31,412 nucleotides of DNA. Origin: an uncultured Mycoplasmatota bacterium (GTDB lineage Bacteria; Bacillota_I; Bacilli_A; RF39; UBA660). Shown piece after piece: positions 9,517 to 18,302 of the stretch; the first letter of the stretch is position 1, and the number at the start of each line of letters is the position of its first letter. The notes below the pieces were generated by a model. That model was not told the origin of the DNA. It was given only the letters and a program-made list of their open reading frames with translations, and did no database searches. The position numbers and the translations under genes were made by a program. Location: the NCBI GenBank assembly GCA_900546715.1, contig UREA01000015.1:1-31412 (forward strand), given 5' to 3'.

Positions 9517-10236
9517 TTAAACTATACTTTCTAAAAATTCTTTTAATCTTTTACTTTTGGGATGTTTAAATATGTCTTTTGGTGATCCTTCTTCAACTAT
9601 AACTCCATCATCCATAAAAATTACTCTACTAGCAAAGTTTTGAGCAAAAGTCATTTCATGTGTTACAACAATCATTGTTAAACCACTTTTACCTAATTCT
9701 TCCATCAATTCTAAGACTTCTTTTTTCATCTCTGGATCTAAAGCTGATGTTGGTTCATCAAATAGCATTAATTTTGGTTCTAATATTAAGGCTCTAATGA
9801 TTGCTACTCTTTGTTGTTGTCCTCCAGAAAGCTCTTTAGGATAATTATTTTCTTTATCACTTAGATGAATTTTTTCTAACAATTCTCTAGCTTTTTTTAT
9901 AGCCTCTTCTTTAGACATTAATTTTAATTTAACCGGAGCCAAAATGATGTTTTCTAAAACTGTTAAATGAGGAAATAAATTAAATTGTTGAAATACCATT
10001 CCCATTTTAATTCTTATTTTATATAATTCATCATCATTAGCTAAAGGAATTCCTTCAAATAAAACTTTACCACTGGTTGGTTTTTCAATATGATTAATAC
10101 AACGAAGTAATGTTGATTTGCCACAACCAGATGGACCAATTATAACTAATCTTTCTTTTTCATTAACTTGTAAATTGATTTTCTTTAATACCTTGGTTTT
10201 ACCAAAGTTTTTTTCTAAATTTTTAACTACTAACAT
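9517..10236 (-). CDS. Polar amino acid ABC transporter, ATP-binding protein (GlnQ/HisP type)
   Basis: ATPase of a type I amino-acid importer, acting as a dimer on the cytoplasmic face of the permease. Over 239 aa it shows Walker A GPSGCGKST (34-42), a Q-loop at FQQFNLFPHLTV (82-93), signature LSGGQQQR (136-143), Walker B LMLFDEP (156-162) and an H-loop in VVTHEM. The overall pattern is that of the GlnQ/ArtP/HisP group. It overlaps the permease gene by 14 nt and precedes arcA by 44 nt. Substrate is inferred, not read: the arc genes downstream make arginine the likeliest. Confidence 0.93.
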   Translation of the reverse strand: MLVVKNLEKNFGKTKVLKKINLQVNEKERLVIIGPSGCGKSTLLRCINHIEKPTSGKVLFEGIPLANDDELYKIRIKMGMVFQQFNLFPHLTVLENIILAPVKLKLMSKEEAIKKARELLEKIHLSDKENNYPKELSGGQQQRVAIIRALILEPKLMLFDEPTSALDPEMKKEVLELMEELGKSGLTMIVVTHEMTFAQNFASRVIFMDDGVIVEEGSPKDIFKHPKSKRLKEFLESIV

Positions 10237-10909
10237 TGTTCAACTTCCTTTCCATTAATCCAACCAACTTTGTTAAAATTAATGTTAATAAGAAATAGAT
10301 TATAGCAACAATTATTAACGGGAAAAAATAATCATAAGTTCTTGATGCTATAATATCACTGGCTTTTGTTAATTCAACAATTCCTATGTAAGCTCCAACT
10401 GATGTTTCTTTAACAAGTGTTATAAATTCATTACCTAAGGCAGGTAAAATATTTTTTATAGCTTGAGGTAATATAATATATATCATAATCTGAAAATAAT
10501 TAAATCCTAAAGAACTACCAGCTTCAATTTGGCCTTTATCAATGGAATTTATTCCTGCTCGAATAACTTCAGCTACATAAGCTCCAGAATTTATACCAAA
10601 TGCAAGTATTCCTACTAAAACTATATTAATATCAACACTAGCAAAAATAACATAATAAATTATCATTAATTGTAAAATTGATGGTGTTCCTCTGATAATA
10701 TTAACATAAGCCTTAGCTAAAAAATTCAAAAATTTTAACTTATGACTATATTCAGAGTAATTTCTAATTAATGCTATAATTATTCCAATAATTACTCCCA
10801 AAATGACCGCAAAAAAGGCAATTATTAAAGTATTTTTTAACCCTTCTAAAAAGAAAAGATAACGATTATCAACTATTAATGTATCATACAAACTTTCAAA
10901 TAACTTCAT
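10223..10909 (-). CDS. Polar amino acid ABC transporter, permease
   Basis: Integral membrane subunit of the amino-acid importer, 228 aa with about five hydrophobic helices. It carries the inner-membrane permease EAA loop (EAGSSLGFNYFQ followed by ILPQAIKNILPALGN), which docks the ATPase, then TLVKETS typical of the HisM/GlnP family. An ATG at 10909 with AAGG five bases before it is chosen over a GTG two codons upstream that would overlap that site. It begins 7 nt after the binding-protein stop. A single permease gene suggests a homodimeric channel. Confidence 0.92.
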   Translation of the reverse strand: MKLFESLYDTLIVDNRYLFFLEGLKNTLIIAFFAVILGVIIGIIIALIRNYSEYSHKLKFLNFLAKAYVNIIRGTPSILQLMIIYYVIFASVDINIVLVGILAFGINSGAYVAEVIRAGINSIDKGQIEAGSSLGFNYFQIMIYIILPQAIKNILPALGNEFITLVKETSVGAYIGIVELTKASDIIASRTYDYFFPLIIVAIIYFLLTLILTKLVGLMERKLNNVSS

Positions 10910-10916
10910 AAACACC

Positions 10917-11627
10917 TTAAGAATGATTAATTATAAATTCTTCAATTTTTCCGTTTTTCATTAATTCTTCTAGTACTTCATTAATAGCATTTAATAATTC
11001 TTTATTACCTTTTTTGACAATCATTCCATATGTATCTGTAAATAGTTCATTTTCTAATATTTTTAAACCACTATTTTCTTCTAAAATTTCTTTAGCTGGT
11101 AATTCATCCATAACAACACAATCAACTTTAGATGTTTTTAAATCTTCAATAGCTGCTAAATATTTTTTCTGACGAACTACTTCAGCATTTGGATAATTTT
11201 TAGTAACATAACTATCACCAACACTACCAAGTTGAACAGCAATTTTTAAATTATCTAAATCATTAGTTGTAATATTACTATCTTCTTTAACTATTACAAT
11301 TTGTTTAGATGTTGTATAGTTTATAGTAAAATCTACTTTTTCAGCTCTTTCATCACTATAACTAATTCCTGCAGCACCAAAATCCGCTTTGCCAGTTTTT
11401 ACTTCATTGATAATGGAATCAAATGCTACATCTTTTACAACTAGTTCTTTACCTAATTTTTTAGCTATTTCTTTAGCAATATCGACATCTGCTCCAACTA
11501 TCTCACCATTTTCATAATATTCATATGGAGCAAATCCAGCTTCAGTCACCATAACAAGAGTATCATCATCTTTGCCACAGCCACTTATCAAAAATAAACT
11601 TAATAATAAAATAATAATTTTTTTCAA
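10917..11627 (-). CDS. Polar amino acid ABC transporter, substrate-binding lipoprotein
   Basis: Extracellular lipid-anchored binding protein of the amino-acid importer. A TTG at 11627 is preferred as start: AGGTG lies 9 nt before it, and it gives the compact lipoprotein signal KKIIILLLSLFLISGC, whose lipobox LISGC predicts lipidation at the cysteine near residue 16. An upstream TTG at 11648 would add seven residues. The mature part is a type 2 periplasmic-binding fold with FAPYEYYENGEIVGADVDIA, ADFGAAG and SDERAEKVDFT, typical of polar amino acid binding proteins. It heads the importer operon upstream of arcABCD, which points to arginine, but glutamine, histidine or lysine cannot be excluded by sequence alone. 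Confidence 0.92.
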   Translation of the reverse strand: MKKIIILLLSLFLISGCGKDDDTLVMVTEAGFAPYEYYENGEIVGADVDIAKEIAKKLGKELVVKDVAFDSIINEVKTGKADFGAAGISYSDERAEKVDFTINYTTSKQIVIVKEDSNITTNDLDNLKIAVQLGSVGDSYVTKNYPNAEVVRQKKYLAAIEDLKTSKVDCVVMDELPAKEILEENSGLKILENELFTDTYGMIVKKGNKELLNAINEVLEELMKNGKIEEFIINHS

Positions 11628-11652
11628 ATATACTACACCTACTTTCAAAAAG

Positions 11653-11658
11653 AGTATA
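11653..11658 (-). promoter_or_regulatory. Candidate extended -10 promoter for the importer and arc unit
   Basis: TGCTATACT is an extended -10 (TG, one base, TATACT) about 26 nt before the preferred TTG start. The -35 site (about TGGATT at 17 nt) is weak and overlaps the T tract of the preceding terminator. Confidence 0.5.
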
Positions 11659-11669
11659 GCATGAATTAG

Positions 11670-11697
11670 AAAAAAAATCCACTGAAATTAATCAGTG
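11670..11697 (-). terminator. Terminator of the lysS operon, overlapping a stop codon
   Basis: Minus-strand stem CACTGA/TCAGTG with a 6-nt loop, then GA and 8 T. The left arm is made of the last sense codons of the upstream unknown gene and its TAA lies in the loop. Confidence 0.85.
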
Positions 11698-12644
11698 AAT
11701 ATTCTAGCACGACTAAAAACAAATTCTTCGGCATCTAAACTAACAAAAATACTTTTAATAATATTAGTAGTCATTTCATTAGCATCCGTGTTAATCATAT
11801 ATGCAGTACTTATGGCATTTATTTCATCTTTTAATTTTTCGTCGCTAAGCAATAATATAGCTTTCATAAAATTTTTAGAAAATTCAATTTTAAATATATT
11901 ATCTAAAAGTAATGTATCATCTAAATCATAACTTAAAATAATATCTAATTTGTTTTGATATAATTTTTTTAAGAATTCAGTTTTTATTTTATCACTATAT
12001 TCTTTGGAAATACCATAAAAGTAATTAACAACATCTGATCCTATAATATAGTCACTATTATTATTACTTAAAAGCCGTTCTTCTAAATATGGTATAGTAT
12101 AATTTAAATCATAAAAATTACGAACAAACATATTTTTTAATAAAGGATTTTGGGAATTATGATTAACTACTAATAATATATTTAAAATATCTTGCATTAA
12201 ATAATTGTTAATGGCAATTATAAAATTAGATTTTCTAAAATTATTTATATCTAAAGATAAATCATTAACTGTTTTTAAATACATTACATCAAAATTATTT
12301 ATAATATAACATATAATATTATTTATTATTCTAGTAGTTACATAATTTTTAAACAATACTTCATCAGGTATTATTAAATTTAATGTTTCATCTTTAATAT
12401 TTAAATATTTTTCTTTTAGATATTTAACTATTAACATTAATTCAGAATAATTATGAGGTAATTTTTTTAATTCTTCCTGTTCAAAATATTTTAAACCTTT
12501 TATTACTTGAATAAGATTTTGATATTCTTGAGTATTTGTTTTTTTAAAAACATCTAATTCAAATAATTTGTCATACTTTTCCTTTATTGATAAAGAAATA
12601 GTAAAAATATTATCTAAAATATTTAAAATATCTTGATTTGGCAT
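11688..12644 (-). CDS. Hypothetical protein, 318 aa, cotranscribed with lysS
   Basis: I do not recognise the family. The sequence is rich in Leu, Ile, Asn and Lys and looks mostly alpha-helical. It has no signal peptide, no convincing membrane helix and no catalytic motif, so it is probably a cytosolic helical-repeat or scaffold-like protein. Its ATG overlaps the lysS stop by one base (TAATG), which makes translational coupling and one transcript very likely. The operon ends in a terminator built on its last codons. A link to lysyl-tRNA synthesis is only a guess from position. Confidence 0.75.
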   Translation of the reverse strand: MPNQDILNILDNIFTISLSIKEKYDKLFELDVFKKTNTQEYQNLIQVIKGLKYFEQEELKKLPHNYSELMLIVKYLKEKYLNIKDETLNLIIPDEVLFKNYVTTRIINNIICYIINNFDVMYLKTVNDLSLDINNFRKSNFIIAINNYLMQDILNILLVVNHNSQNPLLKNMFVRNFYDLNYTIPYLEERLLSNNNSDYIIGSDVVNYFYGISKEYSDKIKTEFLKKLYQNKLDIILSYDLDDTLLLDNIFKIEFSKNFMKAILLLSDEKLKDEINAISTAYMINTDANEMTTNIIKSIFVSLDAEEFVFSRARIFTD

Positions 12645-14128
12645 TATTTATCACGAGGTTTCATTGTTGGGAATAAAATTACTTCTCTAATAGTTTCTGC
12701 ACCAGTTAAAAGCATAATTAAACGATCTATTCCCATACCTAAACCACCAGCTGGAGGCATTCCATATTCTAGAGCCTCAACAAAGTCTATATCCATTTCA
12801 TTAGCTTCATCATTACCAAGTTCTCGTTCTTTAAGTTGACTTGCAAATCTTTCATATTGATCAATTGGATCATTTAATTCTGTAAAAGCATTTGCATATT
12901 CAGATCCGGCGATAAATAGTTCAAATCTTTGGGTAAATCTTGGGTCACTTGGATCTTTTTTAGCTAGAGGACTAATTTCAATTGGATGTCCATATACAAA
13001 TGTTGGATCTATAATAGTATCTTCAACAAAACTCTCAAAAAAAGCATTAACTATATGACCGTAGGAAAAATGTTCTTCAACTTCAATTCCATGTTCTAAA
13101 GCTAATTTTTTAGCATCTTCAAAAGACATATCTTGGAAAAAATCTATACCAGTTTTTTCTTTAATTAAATCAACCATATGAGCTCTTTTATATTTTGGAG
13201 CTAAGTTGATATGATTTCCTAAGAAATCTACTTCATATGTTCCATTTAACTCAAAGGCAGCAGTACTAATTATTCCTTCACAAATATCCATCATGCCTTC
13301 TAAATCTGAGAAAGCTTTGTAAAGTTCAACAGTTGTAAATTCTGGATTATGTTTACGGTCCATTCCCTCATTTCTAAATAGTCTTCCTATTTCATAAACT
13401 GCATCCATACCACCAACAAGTAAACGTTTTAAAGGTAGTTCTGTTGCTATACGCAAATACATGTCAATATTTTGAGCATTATGATGGGTTATGAATGGCT
13501 TTGCAGCTGCTCCTCCAAGGATTGTATTTAAAACTGGTGTTTCTACTTCAGTATATCCCAAGTTATCTAAATACCTCCTAATAGAACGAATTATTTTAGG
13601 ACGAGCAAAAGCAATACGTCTGGCATCATCATTCATTATAAGATCGACATAACGTCTTCTAAATCTTTCTTCTACATCATTTAAACCATGATATTTTTCA
13701 GGAAGAGGCCTTAAGGCTTTAACTAAATGAGTATACTTTAGACATTTAATAGTAATTTCTCCAGTTTGAGTTTTCATAAGTATTCCCTCAATACCTACAA
13801 TATCCCCGATATCAGCACTTTTAAATAAGGTATATGTATCTTCTCCAACATCATTAATGGAAATATAAATTTGAATATTTCCTAGTTTATCCTTAATGGA
13901 AAAGAAACTAGCTTTACCCATTTTCCGAATAAACATAATTCTTCCTGCAACAGCTACATTAACATGAAGTTCTTCTAATTCATCATGAGATAAGTCTTGG
14001 TACTTGTCTTTTATATTTTTAGAAAAATCAGTTATTTCAAAACGATGTCCAAAAGGATCAATTCCCAAATCTTTTAGTTTTTCAACTTTATCTCTTCTGA
14101 CTAATTCTTGTTCACTAAATTCTCGCAT
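12644..14128 (-). CDS. lysS: Lysyl-tRNA synthetase, class II
   Basis: Charges tRNA-Lys with lysine in the cytosol. The 494-aa protein begins with the helical MREFSEQELVRRDKVEKL segment and then an OB-fold anticodon-binding domain (VAVAGRIMFIRKMGKASF). The class II catalytic core follows: motif 1 around NLGYTEVETPVL, motif 2 FRNEGMDRKHNPEFT and motif 3 GMGIDRLIMLLTG. Length is normal for bacteria. The ATG at 14128 is chosen because GAGGTG precedes it at ideal spacing; in-frame starts up to 14155 lie within or before that site. The downstream unknown gene overlaps by 1 nt. No T-box or lysine riboswitch was seen in the short leader. Confidence 0.97.
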   Translation of the reverse strand: MREFSEQELVRRDKVEKLKDLGIDPFGHRFEITDFSKNIKDKYQDLSHDELEELHVNVAVAGRIMFIRKMGKASFFSIKDKLGNIQIYISINDVGEDTYTLFKSADIGDIVGIEGILMKTQTGEITIKCLKYTHLVKALRPLPEKYHGLNDVEERFRRRYVDLIMNDDARRIAFARPKIIRSIRRYLDNLGYTEVETPVLNTILGGAAAKPFITHHNAQNIDMYLRIATELPLKRLLVGGMDAVYEIGRLFRNEGMDRKHNPEFTTVELYKAFSDLEGMMDICEGIISTAAFELNGTYEVDFLGNHINLAPKYKRAHMVDLIKEKTGIDFFQDMSFEDAKKLALEHGIEVEEHFSYGHIVNAFFESFVEDTIIDPTFVYGHPIEISPLAKKDPSDPRFTQRFELFIAGSEYANAFTELNDPIDQYERFASQLKERELGNDEANEMDIDFVEALEYGMPPAGGLGMGIDRLIMLLTGAETIREVILFPTMKPRDK

Positions 14129-14145
14129 TCTCATCACCTCTACAT

Positions 14146-14151
14146 ATTTTA
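14146..14151 (-). promoter_or_regulatory. Candidate extended -10 promoter for lysS
   Basis: TGGTAAAAT fits an extended -10 element and lies directly after the preceding terminator. The -35 region is poor. It would give a leader of roughly 10 nt. Confidence 0.45.
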
Positions 14152-14155
14152 CCAC

Positions 14156-14186
14156 AAAAAAACAATCTTAGAAACCCAAGATTGTT
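14156..14186 (-). terminator. Intrinsic terminator after the small surface protein gene
   Basis: On the minus strand a 9-bp stem AACAATCTT/AAGATTGTT with an 8-nt loop runs into a T tract, 10 nt past the stop codon. Confidence 0.88.
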
Positions 14187-14195
14187 AAAAATTAC

Positions 14196-14729
14196 TTAAA
14201 TTTTATATAATTTTTTGTTTTTCTTAGATACTACATAGATTACTGCAACAGCACCAACGCCACATGCAAGTATTGCTAGAGGTAGTGTTGCACCAGTGTC
14301 GACATCAGTAGTTGTGTCTATTTCAATTTCGATTTCTCCACCAACTGAAGGATTTTCTATAGTAAGAGTACAACCTGTAACTCCTTGTTCTACTTCAAGA
14401 ACTACAGTTGCTAAATCAAAACTTGCATCGCTGATTCCTTCAACTGATGTAAACATGAAGTTGGCAGAATTACCAGTATTGTTTGTCCATCCTTCACCTG
14501 GAGTAACTGATACTATTTTCCCTTTATCTGATGGAGTAAAAACAAAATTACCACTAAATTCATTTAATGTTTGAGTATTGTTTTCTACTCTAATTTCACA
14601 GACAGAACGACAAGTTCCTTCAGGACAATTAGTATCTTTTTCACAGCTACCAACAATGTCTAATGCTTTTGCACTAAGTGGAAGTGCTGCAACAACTCCT
14701 ATCACTAAAAAACTCAATAATTTTTTCAC
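14196..14729 (-). CDS. Small secreted surface protein with C-terminal anchor, possible sortase substrate
   Basis: No family recognised with certainty. About 177 aa: a signal peptide (KKLLSFLVIGVVAALPLSAKA), a Cys-rich stretch (CEKDTNCPEGTCRSVC), a beta-rich central domain, then a C-terminal hydrophobic helix and a Lys-rich tail (SKKNKKLYK). The middle part (FSGNFVFTP, VSVTPGEGW, VVLEVEQG) recalls cohesin or Ig-like beta sandwiches. Just before the helix is TDVDTGA, which resembles a sortase signal of the NPxTG kind but lacks the proline. Together with the divergent sortase gene 128 nt away this suggests wall anchoring; simple membrane anchoring is the alternative. A GTG at 14729 has AGGAG at good spacing; an ATG at 14735 is also possible, but its spacing is only 2 nt. 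Confidence 0.75.
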   Translation of the reverse strand: MKKLLSFLVIGVVAALPLSAKALDIVGSCEKDTNCPEGTCRSVCEIRVENNTQTLNEFSGNFVFTPSDKGKIVSVTPGEGWTNNTGNSANFMFTSVEGISDASFDLATVVLEVEQGVTGCTLTIENPSVGGEIEIEIDTTTDVDTGATLPLAILACGVGAVAVIYVVSKKNKKLYKI

Positions 14730-14759
14730 ACACATCTCTCCTATCTCTATTATGTCTAA

Positions 14760-14786
14760 ATTATAACATAAAAATACAAAAAACAA
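14760..14786 (-). promoter_or_regulatory. Candidate promoter for the small surface protein
   Basis: TATAAT preceded by TGT gives an extended -10. A TTGTTT -35-like box stands 15 nt upstream, or TGTTGT at 17 nt. It faces away from the sortase gene within a 128-nt divergent intergenic region. Confidence 0.55.
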
Positions 14787-14828
14787 CATATTTTTTTAAA
14801 AAATATATTAAAAAGTGTAAAATTGTGT

Positions 14829-14834
14829 TATCAT
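14829..14834 (+). promoter_or_regulatory. Candidate extended -10 promoter for the sortase gene
   Basis: TGTTATCAT fits TG, one base, TATCAT and lies 23 nt before the ATG. The -35 region is AT-rich without a good TTGACA match. Confidence 0.4.
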
Positions 14835-14857
14835 ATTAAAGTAATATAGGTGATGGT

Positions 14858-16432
14858 ATGAGAAAAATATTAATTAAAATTAAGGATAATACATTTATTA
14901 TTAAAGAAAAGATTAAGCTTTCTAGTGAATACAAAAATATTATAAATACTAATGTTATAAGTTGTAATGAATTAGTTTTTTCTGATGAATATATATTAAA
15001 TAATAAAAAAATTGTAGCAACTTTTTTACAAGAATTAACTAATACATATAATGTTGATACAATAAATCTGGAAAAAAATGATTTTGTTTTAATGATTTTA
15101 GACGTAATTAAAAATAATAAAAATATTACATCCTTAATCTTAAAAGAAGATAGTCCACTAACATTTAAGATGTGTGAAGCAATAATGCATTCATATATAA
15201 AAAATGTTAATTGTTATACATTACAACCTTTTATGATTGAATATTTGGATAAATATGATATTTTAGTTGAATCACGAAATGAAATATTATATCTCTCTAA
15301 ATTTATGATAGATAATAATTTAAGTATTTTCTCATCAATGTTTTATAAAATGACATTAAATATGGATTTACCATTGAATGAACAAGATGAACAAGATTTT
15401 GAAGCATTTTGTAAAATTAATAAATATTTAAAAACTATTAATGTCAATATTGTAAATAAAAGTGATTTAGAGTATATAATTAAAACTTTAAGGGCTAATA
15501 ATAAAAAGAATATTAAAATTGTTATTCATGAAAATATTAGTAGTCCTGAAGCTATTGAATACTTAAGAAACTTTAATAAGAAAAAAAGTAAAAGATATAA
15601 AATATATTTTAGATTAGAATATAGCAATGAATATTTAAAAGATAATATATTTAAACAAACAAATATAAGTATTTTAAGAACTTGTGGATATTTAATATTA
15701 CTTATTGTATTCTTCTCTTTTGGTTATGTTTTTTATGATAATTATGAATCAATGCAAAGTGATACAACTATTAAAGAAAATATAACAAAGGTAATAGAAA
15801 TAAATAATTCAGAAGATATTATTGCTGATTTAAATAAAGATAAAAAAGAAGATGAAAAATTAGTTATAAATGAAGATATTGCTAGTTTAATTAATGTTAA
15901 TCCCGAAACTGTTGGATGGATTAAAGTAAATAATACTAATATTGATTATCCAATTGTTCAAGGTGTTAATAACGAATATTATTTGAAACATAATTTTTAT
16001 CTAGAAGAAGATAAAAATGGTTGGGTATTTATGGATTATCGTAATGATGCTGAGAGAATAAGTGATAATACAATTTTGTATGCTCATAATAGATATTATA
16101 GTGGTGTTATGTTTGGAACACTGCAAAATACTTTAAGATATAGTTGGTATAGTAATCCTGAAAATCAAATAATAAGTTTTAGAACACTTTATGATAATTT
16201 AGAATACCAAGTATTTTCAATTTATAAAATAAGTCTTACGACCGATTATATGAAAACTATTTTTGTAGATGATGCTGATAGATTAGAATTTTTCAATATG
16301 TTAAAGGATAGAAGTATTTATGATTTTGGTGTAGAACTTAGTGGTGATGATAAAATAATAACTTTATCTACTTGTGCTGATGAATATAACCGTTATGTAC
16401 TTCATGCCGTATTAAAAACAACTGATGAATAA
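14858..16432 (+). CDS. Class B-like sortase with a large N-terminal cytosolic domain
   Basis: Transpeptidase of the sortase family, expected to attach surface proteins to the cell wall. Of 524 aa, residues about 340-524 form the sortase domain: VGWIKVNNTNIDYPIVQG (352-369), YYLKHNFY, H410 in ILYAHNR, C506 in LSTCA and R512 in NRYVLHA, the complete His/Cys/Arg triad. A single membrane helix spans about 272-293. Sortase B proteins are usually near 250 aa; here about 270 extra residues precede the helix and, with basic residues on that side, should lie in the cytosol. I do not recognise that domain, which is Lys/Asn/Ile-rich with alternating helices and strands. This is the only plus-strand gene in the window and is divergent from a secreted protein that may be its substrate. 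AGGTGA precedes the ATG. Its last codons form the left arm of the terminator shared with the facing gene. Confidence 0.9.
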   Translation: MRKILIKIKDNTFIIKEKIKLSSEYKNIINTNVISCNELVFSDEYILNNKKIVATFLQELTNTYNVDTINLEKNDFVLMILDVIKNNKNITSLILKEDSPLTFKMCEAIMHSYIKNVNCYTLQPFMIEYLDKYDILVESRNEILYLSKFMIDNNLSIFSSMFYKMTLNMDLPLNEQDEQDFEAFCKINKYLKTINVNIVNKSDLEYIIKTLRANNKKNIKIVIHENISSPEAIEYLRNFNKKKSKRYKIYFRLEYSNEYLKDNIFKQTNISILRTCGYLILLIVFFSFGYVFYDNYESMQSDTTIKENITKVIEINNSEDIIADLNKDKKEDEKLVINEDIASLINVNPETVGWIKVNNTNIDYPIVQGVNNEYYLKHNFYLEEDKNGWVFMDYRNDAERISDNTILYAHNRYYSGVMFGTLQNTLRYSWYSNPENQIISFRTLYDNLEYQVFSIYKISLTTDYMKTIFVDDADRLEFFNMLKDRSIYDFGVELSGDDKIITLSTCADEYNRYVLHAVLKTTDE

Positions 16433-16453
16433 AAATTATTCATCAGTTGTTTT
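16415..16453. terminator. Bidirectional terminator shared by convergent genes
   Basis: A perfect 18-bp inverted repeat with a 3-nt loop, flanked by A and T tracts on both sides. One arm carries the last codons and TAA of the sortase gene; the other carries the TGA and last codons of the minus-strand gene ending at 16443. Confidence 0.85.
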
Positions 16454-17375
16454 CAAATGGATTTAAAGCTTTACAAATATCCTTTTTCGGAGATCTTGTT
16501 AGTACTAAGTTATCACTTTTCACTCTTTCTCTAGTTATACTTATATTATCAATATAAAACTTTTCAATCATTTTTATAGCAAAATCATCAACATCATCTA
16601 AATCAGGTGCAAAATCATCTAAAAAATAATTTCCGCGCATTTCTTCTACTATTTCATGAACTGGAGTATTTTCAATATAGAAAATTGTATCTTGCCATGA
16701 AGAATCTAAAACATTTCTTTCTTGTTCAATAATTAAATTTTTATAAACATTAGCAATAATATATTGATAAATTAATGCATCATCTATTCCTGAATTTTTG
16801 GCTTCAACCCGAAAATTATCGATAAAATCTTCATCACTAGAATCATTATTTAGTTTTGATTCTGCTATTTCATACATGTCTAATATGGTTATAATTGTTT
16901 CTTCTTCTGTAGTTAAATCTTGCAATATTTCTTGGAATGAAAAAATACCAAAAGGATTAATTGATAAAAATGTTGATAAACTATCTAAAATACTTTCATA
17001 AGCTAAATGTTTTTCTAAATAATTTTTCATAGTAAATTCAACAAATTCTTTTAAAACATGTTCTCTAATCTCTCTATCTATTTTCTTTTCTAAAGATAGC
17101 AGCTCAATATAATAAGATGAAGCTTCATAAAATTCAAAATCTTCATAAATTTTTGTTGCAAAACTAAAAGAAACATAAGCATCAGAATAAACAATTAATT
17201 TAGTAATAATATAAGCTAAGCGAGGTGAAATAATTCCTTGAAATTCTTTTTCTATTGCATCTTCTGTTAAGTAATTGCTTAAATCTTGTATATAATCCTC
17301 ACTATTATCATATAAATATTTAACCTTTTCTTCTAATTTTTTCTTACAAATTTCAACTATGTTATTAATTTCCAT
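16443..17375 (-). CDS. Hypothetical protein, 310 aa
   Basis: Family not recognised. The protein is acidic (many Asp/Glu), appears largely helical and lacks a signal peptide or membrane helix, so it is probably cytosolic. A DFAPDLDDVDDF stretch near residues 255-266 is the most distinctive segment. The end, by contrast, is basic (RVKSDNLVLTRSPKKD). GGGGGAT lies 7 nt before the ATG. It starts 20 nt after the stop of a membrane-anchored unknown gene, so both are probably on one transcript that ends at the shared terminator facing the sortase gene. Confidence 0.75.
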   Translation of the reverse strand: MEINNIVEICKKKLEEKVKYLYDNSEDYIQDLSNYLTEDAIEKEFQGIISPRLAYIITKLIVYSDAYVSFSFATKIYEDFEFYEASSYYIELLSLEKKIDREIREHVLKEFVEFTMKNYLEKHLAYESILDSLSTFLSINPFGIFSFQEILQDLTTEEETIITILDMYEIAESKLNNDSSDEDFIDNFRVEAKNSGIDDALIYQYIIANVYKNLIIEQERNVLDSSWQDTIFYIENTPVHEIVEEMRGNYFLDDFAPDLDDVDDFAIKMIEKFYIDNISITRERVKSDNLVLTRSPKKDICKALNPFENN

Positions 17376-17395
17376 ATATATCCCCCACTAACAAA

Positions 17396-18193
17396 TTATA
17401 CCATTTGAGATGAATACCAATAATAATTATCAGTATCACTATTATATTTAAATGTGTGTTCATAAGTTGTGATATTATTTAAATAATTGTTTACATCAAA
17501 ATTAGTACTATACTTGATATTACTATTGATACTAGACCTATTTTCATCATTATAGCAATTATTGGTTGTTGTATCACATTTTAAATAATAATCATAAATT
17601 TTTATTTCATCTTCTGATACAGCATATCTAGCCATTTCTTTATATTCAATAAAGTTAGTTTCTAGTTTTTCATTGGTATCATAAATATAATAATAATCTA
17701 ATTCATCATTAAATTTTGCTTTAATACTTTTAGTATAATCAAAATCAGTAGGACGATATGTAATATCGGGTCCTAAAACAACTTTTAAAGCTTTTTCAAA
17801 ACTAGCTAAACTAACTTTGTATAATGGTGTGTAGTTATCTTGATTACTTACAACTGTATTTAATTCTTCTGTACTAAGTGTCTCTAAGCTAAATTCATCA
17901 TAATTTAAGATATATTGATATAACATTGCTTGAACATAACGTGCATTTTGATTAGCTAAATTATTATTTCTAATAAAATAAGTGGAATGAACTCCATTAT
18001 ATTCTAATTCATTATTTTCTAAAAAATAAGAATATAGTTGATGAATGGTTTGTTCATCTACTTCTTTTGATTCATTATGTTCATTATTAATATTTGTTTG
18101 TCCTTCAAAATCAAAAAGTTTTATAAAAAGAAAACTCAATCCTACTACTAATATAATTACTATAATAATCATTATAATTTTTTTCTTGCTCAT
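17396..18193 (-). CDS. Hypothetical membrane-anchored extracellular protein, 265 aa
   Basis: Family not recognised. From the preferred ATG at 18193 the protein starts with basic MSKKK and one hydrophobic helix (IIMIIIVIILVVGLSFLFI). About 235 polar, Asn/Tyr/Asp-rich residues then face outside by the positive-inside rule. There is no lipobox and no C-terminal sorting signal, so the N-terminal helix is the likely anchor. One cysteine pair (KCDTTTNNCYN) lies in the C-terminal third. GGTGAT precedes the start; an upstream ATG at 18220 would add nine residues and overlap the promoter. It has its own good promoter and leads a two-gene unit. Confidence 0.75.
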   Translation of the reverse strand: MSKKKIIMIIIVIILVVGLSFLFIKLFDFEGQTNINNEHNESKEVDEQTIHQLYSYFLENNELEYNGVHSTYFIRNNNLANQNARYVQAMLYQYILNYDEFSLETLSTEELNTVVSNQDNYTPLYKVSLASFEKALKVVLGPDITYRPTDFDYTKSIKAKFNDELDYYYIYDTNEKLETNFIEYKEMARYAVSEDEIKIYDYYLKCDTTTNNCYNDENRSSINSNIKYSTNFDVNNYLNNITTYEHTFKYNSDTDNYYWYSSQMV

Positions 18194-18210
18194 AGCATCA
18201 CCATAATTAA

Positions 18211-18239
18211 ATTTTATCACGAGATTTTAATAATGACAA
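18211..18239 (-). promoter_or_regulatory. Promoter for the membrane-anchored unknown protein
   Basis: TTGTCA, 17-nt spacer, TAAAAT, with TG one base before the -10 (extended). It lies 17 nt before the preferred ATG and just after the terminator of the previous gene. Confidence 0.75.
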
Positions 18240-18274
18240 GAATATAGTATAAATTTATATGTTTTTGTAAATAA

Positions 18275-18302
18275 AATATGAATGTTAATTAACATTCATA
18301 TT
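18275..18302 (-). terminator. Terminator overlapping the stop of the Ig-like protein gene
   Basis: A perfect 28-nt palindrome (outer bases AATATG/CATATT) centred on the last codons and TAA of the gene, followed on the minus strand by a T-rich tract. The palindrome is AT-rich, so the stem is moderately stable. Confidence 0.75.
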